The notes beneath the pieces were generated by a model that saw nothing but the letters and a program-made list of their open reading frames with translations, ran no database searches and was not told where the DNA came from. This document shows positions 53,551-62,471 of a DNA stretch of 64,000 nucleotides, piece after piece; the stretch's first letter is position 1; each line of letters begins with the position of its first letter. Source of the DNA: CAXBID01 sp963815305 (GTDB lineage: Bacteria > Bacteroidota > Bacteroidia > Flavobacteriales > Flavobacteriaceae); contig CAWFFW010000001.1 in assembly GCA_963815305.1 (NCBI GenBank), positions 992,001-1,056,000 on the forward strand. The letters run 5' to 3'. The translations under genes and the position numbers were made by a program.

Positions 53551-54501
53551 ATGAAGTATGTACCATTTGTATTATGTTTTTGTTTTTTATTTGTTGTTGG
53601 TTGTAATGAGATGAATCCAAAAGGTCAAGACGAAGTACAAAGATTTGTAAGGCAATGGAATGATGCCCATACACAATTAAAAGCACCCTATTTAAAACGT
53701 TATTATATGGATGTAGTCACGTATTATGGCGAAGATTACACTAAAAACCAAGTACAAGAAGACAAGAATTTACTATTTCAGCAATTTCCAGACTATACTC
53801 AGCAAATTTTAAATAACCAACTTACCATAAGCAAAGAGGCTGGAAGCTTTTTAGTAACTTTCACTAAACATGTGAAATACAATCAAATAGAAACAAATTA
53901 CGTTTCGTATCTTTCAGTAATAAACAAAAACGGTGCTTTCAAAATACTACGAGAGGGCGTGAATGAGAATGACAAAAATAGTAATGCACCAATTTTTCCA
54001 AATGCTCGCGAACAGACTATGACTAGGTCTAATAAACGACAGTTATTTGGTGATTTTGATGGCGACGGCTTATCAGATTATGCCACTGTAATTTCTCCAG
54101 AAATAGTTAAAGTTGCCAAAACAAATACACAAAATAAGGACTCTATAGTATGTAAAGAGGGTTGCAATAGCACTATTTTTTTTAGTAGTAAAACGTTAAA
54201 ACCTATCACAATAAAAAATTCATATCAATCAGAATTAGAAAATCTTAAAGATCTTAATAGCGATGGGACAGATGAGATTGGTTTCTGGAATATAAAACCT
54301 ACTACTAAAAGTCTTTTTGTTTTTAATCCATCAAATGGCACGTTGCTTACTGAACCAATTGTAATTAATACCTCTGTTCATAAAAATCTCAATCTTATTG
54401 ATGTTTTTAAAAAAACAGGACCTAATAAAATTACTGTAACACAAAGCGCGCAAGTAAACGGTAAATGGATTTTAAAAAGCGAAATCATTACGCTAGAATA
54501 A
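53551..54501 (+). CDS. Lipoprotein with FG-GAP-like calcium loops, unknown function
   Basis: 316 residues; lipobox around LFVVGCNEM. Residues about 20-140 are an alpha/beta region of NTF2-like or DUF4440 type look, and the second half holds DFDGDGLSDYA (about 169-179) and DLNSDGTDEIG (about 231-241), which resemble Asp-rich calcium loops of FG-GAP or dockerin-like repeats. No enzyme motif is seen. The gene stands alone between rhodopsin (divergent) and mscS. Probably an envelope protein. Confidence 0.68.
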   Translation: MKYVPFVLCFCFLFVVGCNEMNPKGQDEVQRFVRQWNDAHTQLKAPYLKRYYMDVVTYYGEDYTKNQVQEDKNLLFQQFPDYTQQILNNQLTISKEAGSFLVTFTKHVKYNQIETNYVSYLSVINKNGAFKILREGVNENDKNSNAPIFPNAREQTMTRSNKRQLFGDFDGDGLSDYATVISPEIVKVAKTNTQNKDSIVCKEGCNSTIFFSSKTLKPITIKNSYQSELENLKDLNSDGTDEIGFWNIKPTTKSLFVFNPSNGTLLTEPIVINTSVHKNLNLIDVFKKTGPNKITVTQSAQVNGKWILKSEIITLE

Positions 54502-54609
54502 GTGATTTTAAATTTTTATGTATAAGATTAACATAAATTCACAGTTTTGAAGCGCTAGTATTGCCATATTATATTTAAAGAAATATCATATTAAAATTAA
54601 ACTACACAT

Positions 54610-55536
54610 ATGCCACTATTTATAGAAACCACTTCCGATAAATTAACTGATGCTCTAGAAGGGTATTATAACGCTTTCATTACAATATTACCAAGAATAG
54701 CATTAGGTATTTTTGTCATAATAGCAGGTGTTCTAATAGCTAGGTTTTTAACTAATATTTATAAACGCAAAATTCTAAAAAAATCGGAAGATCCTTTGAT
54801 GGCTCGTTTTTTAGCACAGGCTATTAAATTGGTGCTTACTGTGATTGCTGTATTAATAGCCTTACAAGTCGCTGGTTTAAACGGTGTCGCAACTGGTGTT
54901 TTAACAGCAGCTGGAGGCGCTGCAATTGTATTAGGGTTTGCATTTCAAGACATTGGTAAAAACTTTTTAGCGGGTATTATTTTAGCTTTTAACAGACCGT
55001 TTGATATTAATGATACTATTAAAGTGGGTGATTTATTTGGAAAAATAAAAGCACTAAATTTTAGGTACATGCATATAAAAACATTTGATGGTCGTGATAT
55101 TTACGTGCCAAATAGCGACGTTTTAACCAAGCCTGTTGAAAATTATACAGCAGATGGTTTTTTTAGAAATGATTTTACAATTGGTATTGGCTATGAAGAT
55201 AATATTGACGAAGCCAAACAGATCATCCAGAATATATTAGACGGTAGTGAAGATATAGTACATGATGAAGCACATGAAAATTTTGTATTTGAAGACGAAT
55301 TAGCCGTGAGCACTGTAAACCTGAAAGTATTTTTTTGGGTAAACACATTAGATTACAGAAAATCGGCTATTATAACTCGCGGAAACCTTATACGACATAT
55401 GAAAGAAGCTTTAGAAGCTCATGGTATTAATTTACCAGCAGATATTCAAGAAATAAAATTATATGGTAATGAGGAAGACTTTCCATTAAGGCTCAGAACA
55501 GATTCTCATGATTTGAAAAAGAATTCCAAAACGTAA
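54610..55536 (+). CDS. mscS: Mechanosensitive channel of small conductance, MscS family
   Basis: 308 residues with three membrane helices. TM3 with the gating Gly/Ala pattern is GVLTAAGGAAIVLGFAFQDIGKN (about 96-118), followed by the conserved beta domain FLAGIILAFNRPFDINDTIKVG and NFRYMHIKTFDGRDIYVPNSD. It opens under membrane tension and releases solutes on osmotic downshift. Size and pattern match E. coli MscS. It is not clearly in an operon. Confidence 0.93.
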   Translation: MPLFIETTSDKLTDALEGYYNAFITILPRIALGIFVIIAGVLIARFLTNIYKRKILKKSEDPLMARFLAQAIKLVLTVIAVLIALQVAGLNGVATGVLTAAGGAAIVLGFAFQDIGKNFLAGIILAFNRPFDINDTIKVGDLFGKIKALNFRYMHIKTFDGRDIYVPNSDVLTKPVENYTADGFFRNDFTIGIGYEDNIDEAKQIIQNILDGSEDIVHDEAHENFVFEDELAVSTVNLKVFFWVNTLDYRKSAIITRGNLIRHMKEALEAHGINLPADIQEIKLYGNEEDFPLRLRTDSHDLKKNSKT

Positions 55537-56072
55537 TATCTAGATAAACCAAATCTTATTTTTATAATTCAAAGTTAAATTATGTAAATACATAATCTTT
55601 TAAATTACGCTGCGAAGAAAATGGCTTATGAGTTTAATAACTCAAGTTTAAATCATACTTATGAAAACGAATGTCCTGAAAAATTTAAAAACTAGTCAAT
55701 TAGATTTATCATATAGTTTTAAGAATATGTTTTAATATTTAATCATCCACCGGATTATGATGTACCGCATTATATAATTTGAGCTTTGGTTAAAAGCAGG
55801 GCAGAACGTTAAGAAATAGTCCAGTGGACTATTTTAGTAAATGAGCCAGCTGGCGCATTGGCTTACTACTTTTCCTTATTTTTTTCTTTTCTAATCTTTA
55901 TCTGAATTGCTAATAGAATATTCTTTTTAAGAATGGGTGGAGTAGTGGAATAAAATATGCTTGAAATGGAAACTAAAATATATCTTCTATTTTATATATC
56001 ATAAGATGCGTTTTTATCATTATTTTAGAAGCTAATTATAAGTATTATTAAAATTAACTTATTTATAATAAT
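55537..56072. other. Gene-free interval with several palindromes
   Basis: 536 A/T-rich bases with no supported gene. It contains ATTATGTA-AA-TACATAAT (55579-55596), a small perfect palindrome just after mscS, and a pair of hairpins at 55814-55859. On the minus strand a short open stretch near 55739-55790 spells YNAVHHNPVDD, a phrase that faintly recalls the end of REP-type transposases, but it is closed by an upstream stop. The end carries the TTG-start regulator. Confidence 0.5.
55814..55859. repeat. Twin hairpins, possible repeat remnant
   Basis: Hairpin 1 is AAATAGTCC-AGT-GGACTATTT, perfect 9-base arms. Hairpin 2, five bases later, is AATGAGCCAG/CTGGCGCATT, a 20-base near-palindrome with one mismatch around GCCAGCTGGC. 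They are more G/C-rich than the flanks. The origin is unknown; they could be a small palindromic repeat or a terminator-like RNA. Confidence 0.5.
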
Positions 56073-57659
56073 TTGAAGATCACTTTAGGCATCATATTAC
56101 TACTACTTTTTCAAAATTGTCTCATAGCTCAGAATCTAGATTCCATTATAAATGTATTAGAGTCTAAGATGAATAACCATGAGGTCTATGATTTTCAGAA
56201 GGAGGAACGGATAAAATCTTTAATTGAAATAAGCAATAAGACTAAAAATCTTACAGAACAGTTTAGGATTAATAATGAAATTTTTGAAGAATATCAGTTT
56301 TACAGTTTTAACCAAGCACTTCAATACATTGAAAAAAATATTCAAATAGGAGAAAAACTGAATAATCATCTATTACTGGATGAAGCAAAACTTAAAATGG
56401 GATTGCTTTTGGTCAATACAGGTCGGTTTAAAGAATCTATTGATGCATTAAGTGAAATAGATCGAAATTCGCTCCCAGAATCATTAATTAACGACTATTT
56501 CATCGCTCATAAAGAAGGTTATTCTGGTCTGGCCTATAATACGGCAGTAAACCGAAATAAATTAATTTATTCGCAACGATACACAGCATATCAAGATTCT
56601 TTGTATTCTAGATTAAAACCAAACACAGAAGAAGCTTTAAGACTTAAAGAAAAGGAATTTAGGGATAACCGTAATTTGGATATGGCTTTTAAAATTAATG
56701 CACAAAGGCTAGAAAAAGTCCAAATGGGTTCTAGATTATTCTCTTTAATCACTTTTGAGAGGTCTTTATTGTATGAGTTGAATAGTGAATCAACCAAACA
56801 AAAAGAATATTTAACACTTTCTGCTATATCAGATATTCAAGCATCGGTAAAAGATAATGCTTCGATGGGTACATTGGCAAAAATTCTTTTTGCCGAAGGT
56901 GATATAGACAGAGCGCATAAATACATCAATTTTTCTTACGATGATGCCGAGTTCTATAATTCACGAATACGCTTTATAGATATTGCCAATAATATGCCCT
57001 TAATTACAAAAGCATATGAACAGAAAACAGCAAAGCAGAAGCAAAAACTAGAGTACTCACTACTATTTATCAGTGTATTAGCGGCATTTTTATTAATAGC
57101 AATTTACACGGTTTATAAGCAAGTTAAAAAGGTTTCACTAGCAAGAAATGAATTGAAAACTGCAAATGAAGATTTAAGAAAGTTATATAAGGAGCTCTCA
57201 GAAGTTGATAAAATTAAGGAGCATTATATAGGTAACTTTTTGAATCTATATTCCGAGTACATCACAAAATTAGATGTGTATCGCAAACTAGTAAGTAAAC
57301 ATGTTAATGCAAATCAAATGAATGCTCTCCTTAAACTATCTAAGTCTAAACAGCTTATTGATGAAGAGTTGCAAATATTCAATAAGAACTTTGATAGTTC
57401 ATTTTTGCATATCCATCCAAATTTTGTTGACGATGTCAATAGGTTACTAAAACCAGAAAAACAAATTGTATTAACAGATAAAACGATATTAAATACAGAA
57501 TTAAGAATACTTGCTCTTATAAAATTAGGTATTACTAATAGTTCAAGAATAGCAAAAATCTTAAGATATTCTGTAAATACCATTTATAACTACAGAGCAT
57601 CAATTAATAAATCCGCAATTGACAAATCAAATTTTGAGAAAATGATAAAATCTGTCTAA
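56073..57659 (+). CDS. DUF6377 membrane regulator upstream of susCD
   Basis: 528 residues from a TTG at 56073; this start is needed because it begins the signal peptide (ITLGIILLLLFQNCLIAQ) and no ATG follows for many codons. The first 310 residues are helical repeats, probably TPR-like, facing the periplasm. One membrane helix lies at about 325-347 (YSLLFISVLAAFLLIAIYTVY), then a cytoplasmic coiled coil (KLYKELSEVDKIKE) and a C-terminal helix-turn-helix near residue 485-515 (LIKLGITNSSRIAKILRYSV). This is the DUF6377 layout, thought to sense an envelope signal and control the adjacent sus genes. Confidence 0.86.
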   Translation: MKITLGIILLLLFQNCLIAQNLDSIINVLESKMNNHEVYDFQKEERIKSLIEISNKTKNLTEQFRINNEIFEEYQFYSFNQALQYIEKNIQIGEKLNNHLLLDEAKLKMGLLLVNTGRFKESIDALSEIDRNSLPESLINDYFIAHKEGYSGLAYNTAVNRNKLIYSQRYTAYQDSLYSRLKPNTEEALRLKEKEFRDNRNLDMAFKINAQRLEKVQMGSRLFSLITFERSLLYELNSESTKQKEYLTLSAISDIQASVKDNASMGTLAKILFAEGDIDRAHKYINFSYDDAEFYNSRIRFIDIANNMPLITKAYEQKTAKQKQKLEYSLLFISVLAAFLLIAIYTVYKQVKKVSLARNELKTANEDLRKLYKELSEVDKIKEHYIGNFLNLYSEYITKLDVYRKLVSKHVNANQMNALLKLSKSKQLIDEELQIFNKNFDSSFLHIHPNFVDDVNRLLKPEKQIVLTDKTILNTELRILALIKLGITNSSRIAKILRYSVNTIYNYRASINKSAIDKSNFEKMIKSV

Positions 57660-57729
57660 AAAATAAATGTTTTTGTCAAAAATTCTATAAGAAAACTGTT
57701 GATTTCTGCATGTTATCTTCAAAAGTCTA

Positions 57730-57835
57730 TTTTAAAATCCACTAATTATACTGCACTTATTTTTATTAAAAAACTGTAAATCAATTATTTGTGTTTTTTT
57801 AATATCTTTTAAAATCCACTTTTTAAAATCCATCT
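57730..57835. repeat. Three direct copies of TTTTAAAATCCA before susC
   Basis: TTTTAAAATCCACT at 57730-57743 and 57807-57820, and TTTTAAAATCCATCT at 57821-57835. The last two are nearly abutting, 14 bases apart, so a dimeric or tandem-binding regulator could use them. They lie 77-170 bases upstream of the susC ATG, downstream of the DUF6377 gene. Confidence 0.55.
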
Positions 57836-57911
57836 ATTGTTTCAGAATCCATATCTGAGTAATTTTACCAACAGATATTATAGACTTCATCAATTAATAG
57901 AATAGAAGCAA

Positions 57912-60860
57912 ATGATTTATAAAAAAGTAGTTTTCATCACAGCAATTTTCATTTCATTATGGTGTACTCATAAAAGTATGGCACAAACTAAAGTATCTGG
58001 AACCGTAACTGAAAATGGAACCTTACCATTACCTGGCGTTTCTGTTGTTGTAAAAGGAACATCAAAAGGAGTAAGTACAGATTTTGACGGTAATTATTCC
58101 TTAATTGAAGGAATAACCAATAATTCGATATTGGTTTTTAGCTATCTTGGTTTTAAGACACAAGAGATTTTAGTAAATGGCCAATCGGTTATTAATGTAT
58201 CAATGCAAGAAGATGCAAGTTTATTGAATGAAGTGGTACTTGTTGGTTATGGTTCACAACTCAAAAAAGATATTACGGGTTCAGTGGCTACTATTGATGG
58301 CGAAGCTTTTGAAACGCGACCAAACACACAAGTAGGTTCTTTATTACAAGGTCAGTCTGCTGGTGTACAAGTAATTTCTGGTTCAGGAAAACCTTCAGGA
58401 GGTTTTAGTGTACGAATTAGAGGAACAAATTCAATTAATGCCAGTAGTGAGCCATTATATGTTGTTGATGGTGTACCTACCGTTGATACAAGGTCTATAA
58501 ATCCAAGTGATATTGATACTATAACTATTTTAAAAGATGCCTCTTCCTCGGCTATTTATGGTGCTCAAGGTGCAAATGGTGTTGTTTTAATCACTACAAA
58601 AAGAGGAACTACTTCTAAGCCTAAAGTAAGTATAGATATATATTCAGGCGTAGCAAAAGTATGGAATACTTTACCTGTATTAAATGGTGAACAGTACAGA
58701 GATTTAATGACAGAAATGGGATTAACTACCGATTGGAACAGCTTTACGGAACGCACGGATTGGCAAGATGAAATTTTTCAAAATGGATTTTCACAGAATT
58801 ATCAAGCTTCAGTTTCTGGTAAAACTAATGGTACCAATTATTTTATCTCAGGTGGTCACTTATCACAAGAAGGTGCAGTAAGAAGCTCAGAAATAGAACG
58901 AAATAATTTTAAGATTAATCTAGATCAAGACATAAACGACTGGTTAAAAGTTGGTACTAGAATAGCATATACTGTATACAAAGATGTCGATGTTAATGAT
59001 AATAATAATGTAAACCAAGGTGGTATTCTTTTAGGTGCATTAACTACGCCATCCATAATTGGTGTTTTTAATGATAACGGTATGTTTTCTAGTAATCCAT
59101 TTCAAAACTGGGAAAATCCACTAGCAAGCACAGATGGATTGGATAGAGAATTTAATGAACAACGCTTTATAGGAAATATTTATTTAGAAGGAAAATTTCT
59201 TAAAAACTTCAAGTATCGATTCAATTACGGAATTGACAATAGCCATGGAGTGTTTGATTCATTTCTCGACCCATTTAGAACAGGTTTTGGTGTAGCTATT
59301 GGTGGACAAGGCATAAATAATACTAATAAAAGGTCGTACAATATTGTCGAAAATACTTTAAGTTACAATACGGTAGTTGATAAACATACTATTGAAGCTT
59401 TAGTTGGTTCGGTAGCACAAAAGTTTACCTTTGAAAACAGTAGTATTCAAACAAGAAATTTTGCTAGCGCATCTGTAACCACACCTAATGGTGGTTCTGA
59501 ACTTTTCAATGCTTCTGCAGATAAATCGGAAAGAGCCAACGCTTCATTTTTAAGTCGAGTTAATTATAGTTACGATGATAAATACTTGTTAACTGCAAAC
59601 TTTAGAGCTGATGGATCTAGTGTATTCGGTCCAAATAAAAGATGGGGTTATTTTCCATCATTTTCTGTAGGATGGCGAGTTTCAAACGAAAAATTTATTA
59701 AAGACGATTCTTTTATAAATGACCTTAAAATTAGAGCTGGTTGGGGAATTGTTGGTAATGACAATATTAATCCTTACAGTTATTTAGGACGAGTAGGATT
59801 AGGTGCTAATTATCCATTTGGTGGTGTTACACAACCAGGAACATTTCCTGCATCTATTGAAAATCTCGAACTGAAATGGGAAGAATCTGAACAAACCAAT
59901 ATTGGATTTGACCTTACCATGTTTGATAATAGAATTAGTATTACAGCTGATGCTTATATCAAAACAACAAACGACTTACTACTAAATGCGCCATTACCAA
60001 CAGCTACTGGTTTTGATAATGCAATTAGAAATATTGGAGAAATTCAGAATAAAGGAATTGAATTTTCTTTAAATACTGTAAATATTAAATCTGAAAACTT
60101 AACATGGAATACTGGATTTAATATTTCTTTCAATCGCAACGAGGTTATTAGTTTAGTTGGGCAAGAACTACTTCAAGGTGGCATAACGGGTGGTAGAGGC
60201 GAAGCTAGTTTAGTGCGTGAAGGAGAACCTTTAGGTACCTTATATGGCTACATTTTTGGAGGTGTAGATCCTACAACAGGTAATGCTTACTACGTAGATA
60301 AAGATGGAAACTCAACGTTTACTCCAAGTCCAGAAGACCGTACCATTATTGGAAATGCCAATCCAGATTTCTTCTATGGTATTACTAGTAATTTAAACTA
60401 TAAAGGATTCGGCTTGTTTGTATTTCTGCAAGGCTCTCAAGGTAATGACATGTTGAATGTTACACGTATTGAAACCGAAGGTATGATTGACCCAAAAAAT
60501 CAATCTATTGCAGTGCTTGATAGGTGGAGACAACTTGGTGATATTACTAATATTCCAAGAGCGAGTTTTGGAAATAGTGATAATTCAAGAGTATCAACCA
60601 GATTTATAGAGGACGCTTCATATTTAAGATTTAAAGCCATAACCTTAAGCTATGATTTGCCTCAAAGTTTAATTGATAAACTTGGAATAACAGCCCTAAA
60701 AATTTACGGCACAGGTGAAAACATGTTTACCATAACAGATTATTCTGGTTTCGATCCAGAGGTAAATGCTTTTGGTGGAAGCAACACAGTACAAGGCATC
60801 GATTTCGGAACCTATCCACAAACAAGAAATTTAATTTTCGGTATAAAGGCAACCTTTTAG
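57912..60860 (+). CDS. SusC-like TonB-linked outer-membrane transporter
   Basis: 982 residues, full-length for SusC. A signal peptide (FITAIFISLWCTHKSMAQ) leads to a carboxypeptidase-like domain (GVSVVVKGTSKGVSTDFDGNY, about 40-60), a plug with VRIRGTNSINASSEPLYVVDGVP and GAQGANGVVLITTKRG, then a 22-strand barrel that ends with a terminal aromatic residue (LIFGIKATF). It pairs with SusD to import oligosaccharides or peptides through the outer membrane using TonB energy. The substrate is not named by this gene alone; the SusE-type neighbour suggests an alpha-glucan. Confidence 0.95.
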   Translation: MIYKKVVFITAIFISLWCTHKSMAQTKVSGTVTENGTLPLPGVSVVVKGTSKGVSTDFDGNYSLIEGITNNSILVFSYLGFKTQEILVNGQSVINVSMQEDASLLNEVVLVGYGSQLKKDITGSVATIDGEAFETRPNTQVGSLLQGQSAGVQVISGSGKPSGGFSVRIRGTNSINASSEPLYVVDGVPTVDTRSINPSDIDTITILKDASSSAIYGAQGANGVVLITTKRGTTSKPKVSIDIYSGVAKVWNTLPVLNGEQYRDLMTEMGLTTDWNSFTERTDWQDEIFQNGFSQNYQASVSGKTNGTNYFISGGHLSQEGAVRSSEIERNNFKINLDQDINDWLKVGTRIAYTVYKDVDVNDNNNVNQGGILLGALTTPSIIGVFNDNGMFSSNPFQNWENPLASTDGLDREFNEQRFIGNIYLEGKFLKNFKYRFNYGIDNSHGVFDSFLDPFRTGFGVAIGGQGINNTNKRSYNIVENTLSYNTVVDKHTIEALVGSVAQKFTFENSSIQTRNFASASVTTPNGGSELFNASADKSERANASFLSRVNYSYDDKYLLTANFRADGSSVFGPNKRWGYFPSFSVGWRVSNEKFIKDDSFINDLKIRAGWGIVGNDNINPYSYLGRVGLGANYPFGGVTQPGTFPASIENLELKWEESEQTNIGFDLTMFDNRISITADAYIKTTNDLLLNAPLPTATGFDNAIRNIGEIQNKGIEFSLNTVNIKSENLTWNTGFNISFNRNEVISLVGQELLQGGITGGRGEASLVREGEPLGTLYGYIFGGVDPTTGNAYYVDKDGNSTFTPSPEDRTIIGNANPDFFYGITSNLNYKGFGLFVFLQGSQGNDMLNVTRIETEGMIDPKNQSIAVLDRWRQLGDITNIPRASFGNSDNSRVSTRFIEDASYLRFKAITLSYDLPQSLIDKLGITALKIYGTGENMFTITDYSGFDPEVNAFGGSNTVQGIDFGTYPQTRNLIFGIKATF

Positions 60861-60936
60861 CAATTACAGCTATGAAAAATCATATTTAAAATTTTATCAT
60901 ATAAGTAAAATGATTAATAGCGAACAGCTTGCCTGC

Positions 60937-60959
60937 ACTGAGCGCAGTAGAAGTGTGAC
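60937..60959. repeat. Dispersed palindromic repeat, copy inside the susC-susD gap
   Basis: ACTGAGCGCAGTAGAAGTGTGAC; its first 12 bases differ by one from 12117-12128 (ACTGAACGCAGT). ACTG-AGCG-CAGT forms a tetraloop hairpin. It sits within a 125-base gap between two genes that should be on one transcript, where a hairpin could affect mRNA stability or relative SusC/SusD levels. Confidence 0.6.
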
Positions 60960-60985
60960 CATAAAGAAATAATAAACATAAACAC

Positions 60986-62461
60986 ATGAAACTATTAAAA
61001 ACAATAATTTTAGCATTACTCTTAACTGTAACAGTTGGATGTGATGACTATTTAGACCTTCAGCCAATTTCAGAAGAGACAAGTGGGAATGCCTATGAAA
61101 CAGCGAGTCAAATAGAAGCGGCACTTGTTGGTGCATACGAGTCATTTCAATCTTCAGAATATTATGTATGGGATAATTTATTATTTCAAGATGTACGTTC
61201 AGATAATTGTTATGCAGGTGGTGACAATCCAGAGATTTTTCAGTTAGACTATATTGAAGTTGCACCAACACATTCAAGATTATTTACGCATTGGTCAAAC
61301 ATTTATAATGCTATTTCAAAAGCCAATTTGATTATCGAACGCGTTGATGGTATTAATGATCCTTTACTAACAGAAGAACGGAGAAGTCAAATTAAAGGAG
61401 AAGCTATATTTTTGCGCTCATACCACTATTTTACATTAGTAAAATTATGGGGAGGCGTACCCTTAATTACTAACACAATAACGTCTACCCAAGCCGCAGA
61501 TGTTAATATTCCTAAATCTTCTATCGAAGACGTTTACACCCAAATCACAACAGATTTGGAATTTGCAGTAACGTTATTACCAGATAATTATGGTAATGAT
61601 GCGAGTATTAATAAAGCAAGAGCAACATCTGGTGCAGCACATGCATTGGCAGCTAAGGCTTATGCGCAACAACCTAATCCTGATTATAATGCTGTATTAA
61701 ATCATATAGAAAAAGTTGAAAGTAGTAATGCGAATTATCAATTAATACCCTACAACGAGCTTTTTAGTGGGAATAATTATAATAATGCGGAGTCTATTAT
61801 TGAAGTACAATATCTTGGTGGAAACGAAGGGAATTTTGGTCCACAATTATTATTACCACCATCGATAAGCGGAGATTCTTGGAGAAAATTTGTAACACCA
61901 TCTGTTGATTTAGTAAACGCTTTTGATTCTGAAGGAGATACTGTTAGAAAAAATGCATCTATACTATTTGAGTCTGTACAATGGGTCGATGAGTTTTGGG
62001 GTAATAGTCAAGGTACTGCAATCCCGTTTAGTTACAAATGGAAAAATGCCAATGGTTTTGCCAGTGCAGACAACACTTATCTTATAAGATATGGAGATAT
62101 CGTGCTACTAAAAGCCGAAGCTTTGAATGAGACGAATCAACTTCAAGCTGCGGTTACAGAAGTCAACCGAATACGAACTAGAGCAAAATTACCAAACTTA
62201 ACTGATGTTCAAAGTAACTCTCAACAAATATTAAGACAAGCCATACTTAAAGAAAGACGATTAGAATTATTTCAAGAAGGACAACGTTGGGATGATCTTG
62301 CCAGATATAAGGTATTAATTTCTACTATGAATAATCTAGTAGAAATAGATTTAAGAACTGGCAATCAAGTTAATTATAACATGACTGAGGCTAAAAAACT
62401 ATTGCCAATTCCACAGCAAGAGTTAGATAGAAACCCAACTTTAGTTCAGAATCCACTTTAA
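60986..62461 (+). CDS. SusD-like nutrient-binding lipoprotein
   Basis: 491 residues; lipobox ends in Cys19 (LTVTVGCDD). The SusD/RagB fold is evident: the N-terminal YLDLQPISEETSGNAYE, a TPR-rich helical body (IYNAISKANLIIERVDG, AEAIFLRSYHYFTLVKLWGGVPL) and the C-terminal VNRIRTRAKLPNLT and ERRLELFQEGQRWDDLARY. It caps SusC and captures substrate at the cell surface. The spacing to susC is 125 bases and to the next gene 10. Confidence 0.95.
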   Translation: MKLLKTIILALLLTVTVGCDDYLDLQPISEETSGNAYETASQIEAALVGAYESFQSSEYYVWDNLLFQDVRSDNCYAGGDNPEIFQLDYIEVAPTHSRLFTHWSNIYNAISKANLIIERVDGINDPLLTEERRSQIKGEAIFLRSYHYFTLVKLWGGVPLITNTITSTQAADVNIPKSSIEDVYTQITTDLEFAVTLLPDNYGNDASINKARATSGAAHALAAKAYAQQPNPDYNAVLNHIEKVESSNANYQLIPYNELFSGNNYNNAESIIEVQYLGGNEGNFGPQLLLPPSISGDSWRKFVTPSVDLVNAFDSEGDTVRKNASILFESVQWVDEFWGNSQGTAIPFSYKWKNANGFASADNTYLIRYGDIVLLKAEALNETNQLQAAVTEVNRIRTRAKLPNLTDVQSNSQQILRQAILKERRLELFQEGQRWDDLARYKVLISTMNNLVEIDLRTGNQVNYNMTEAKKLLPIPQQELDRNPTLVQNPL

Positions 62462-62471
62462 AAAATCAGCT

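Noticed and set aside
60897..61277. 126-residue minus-strand frame across the susC-susD gap
   Set aside because: Mostly antisense to susD and low complexity; susD on the plus strand is unambiguous.
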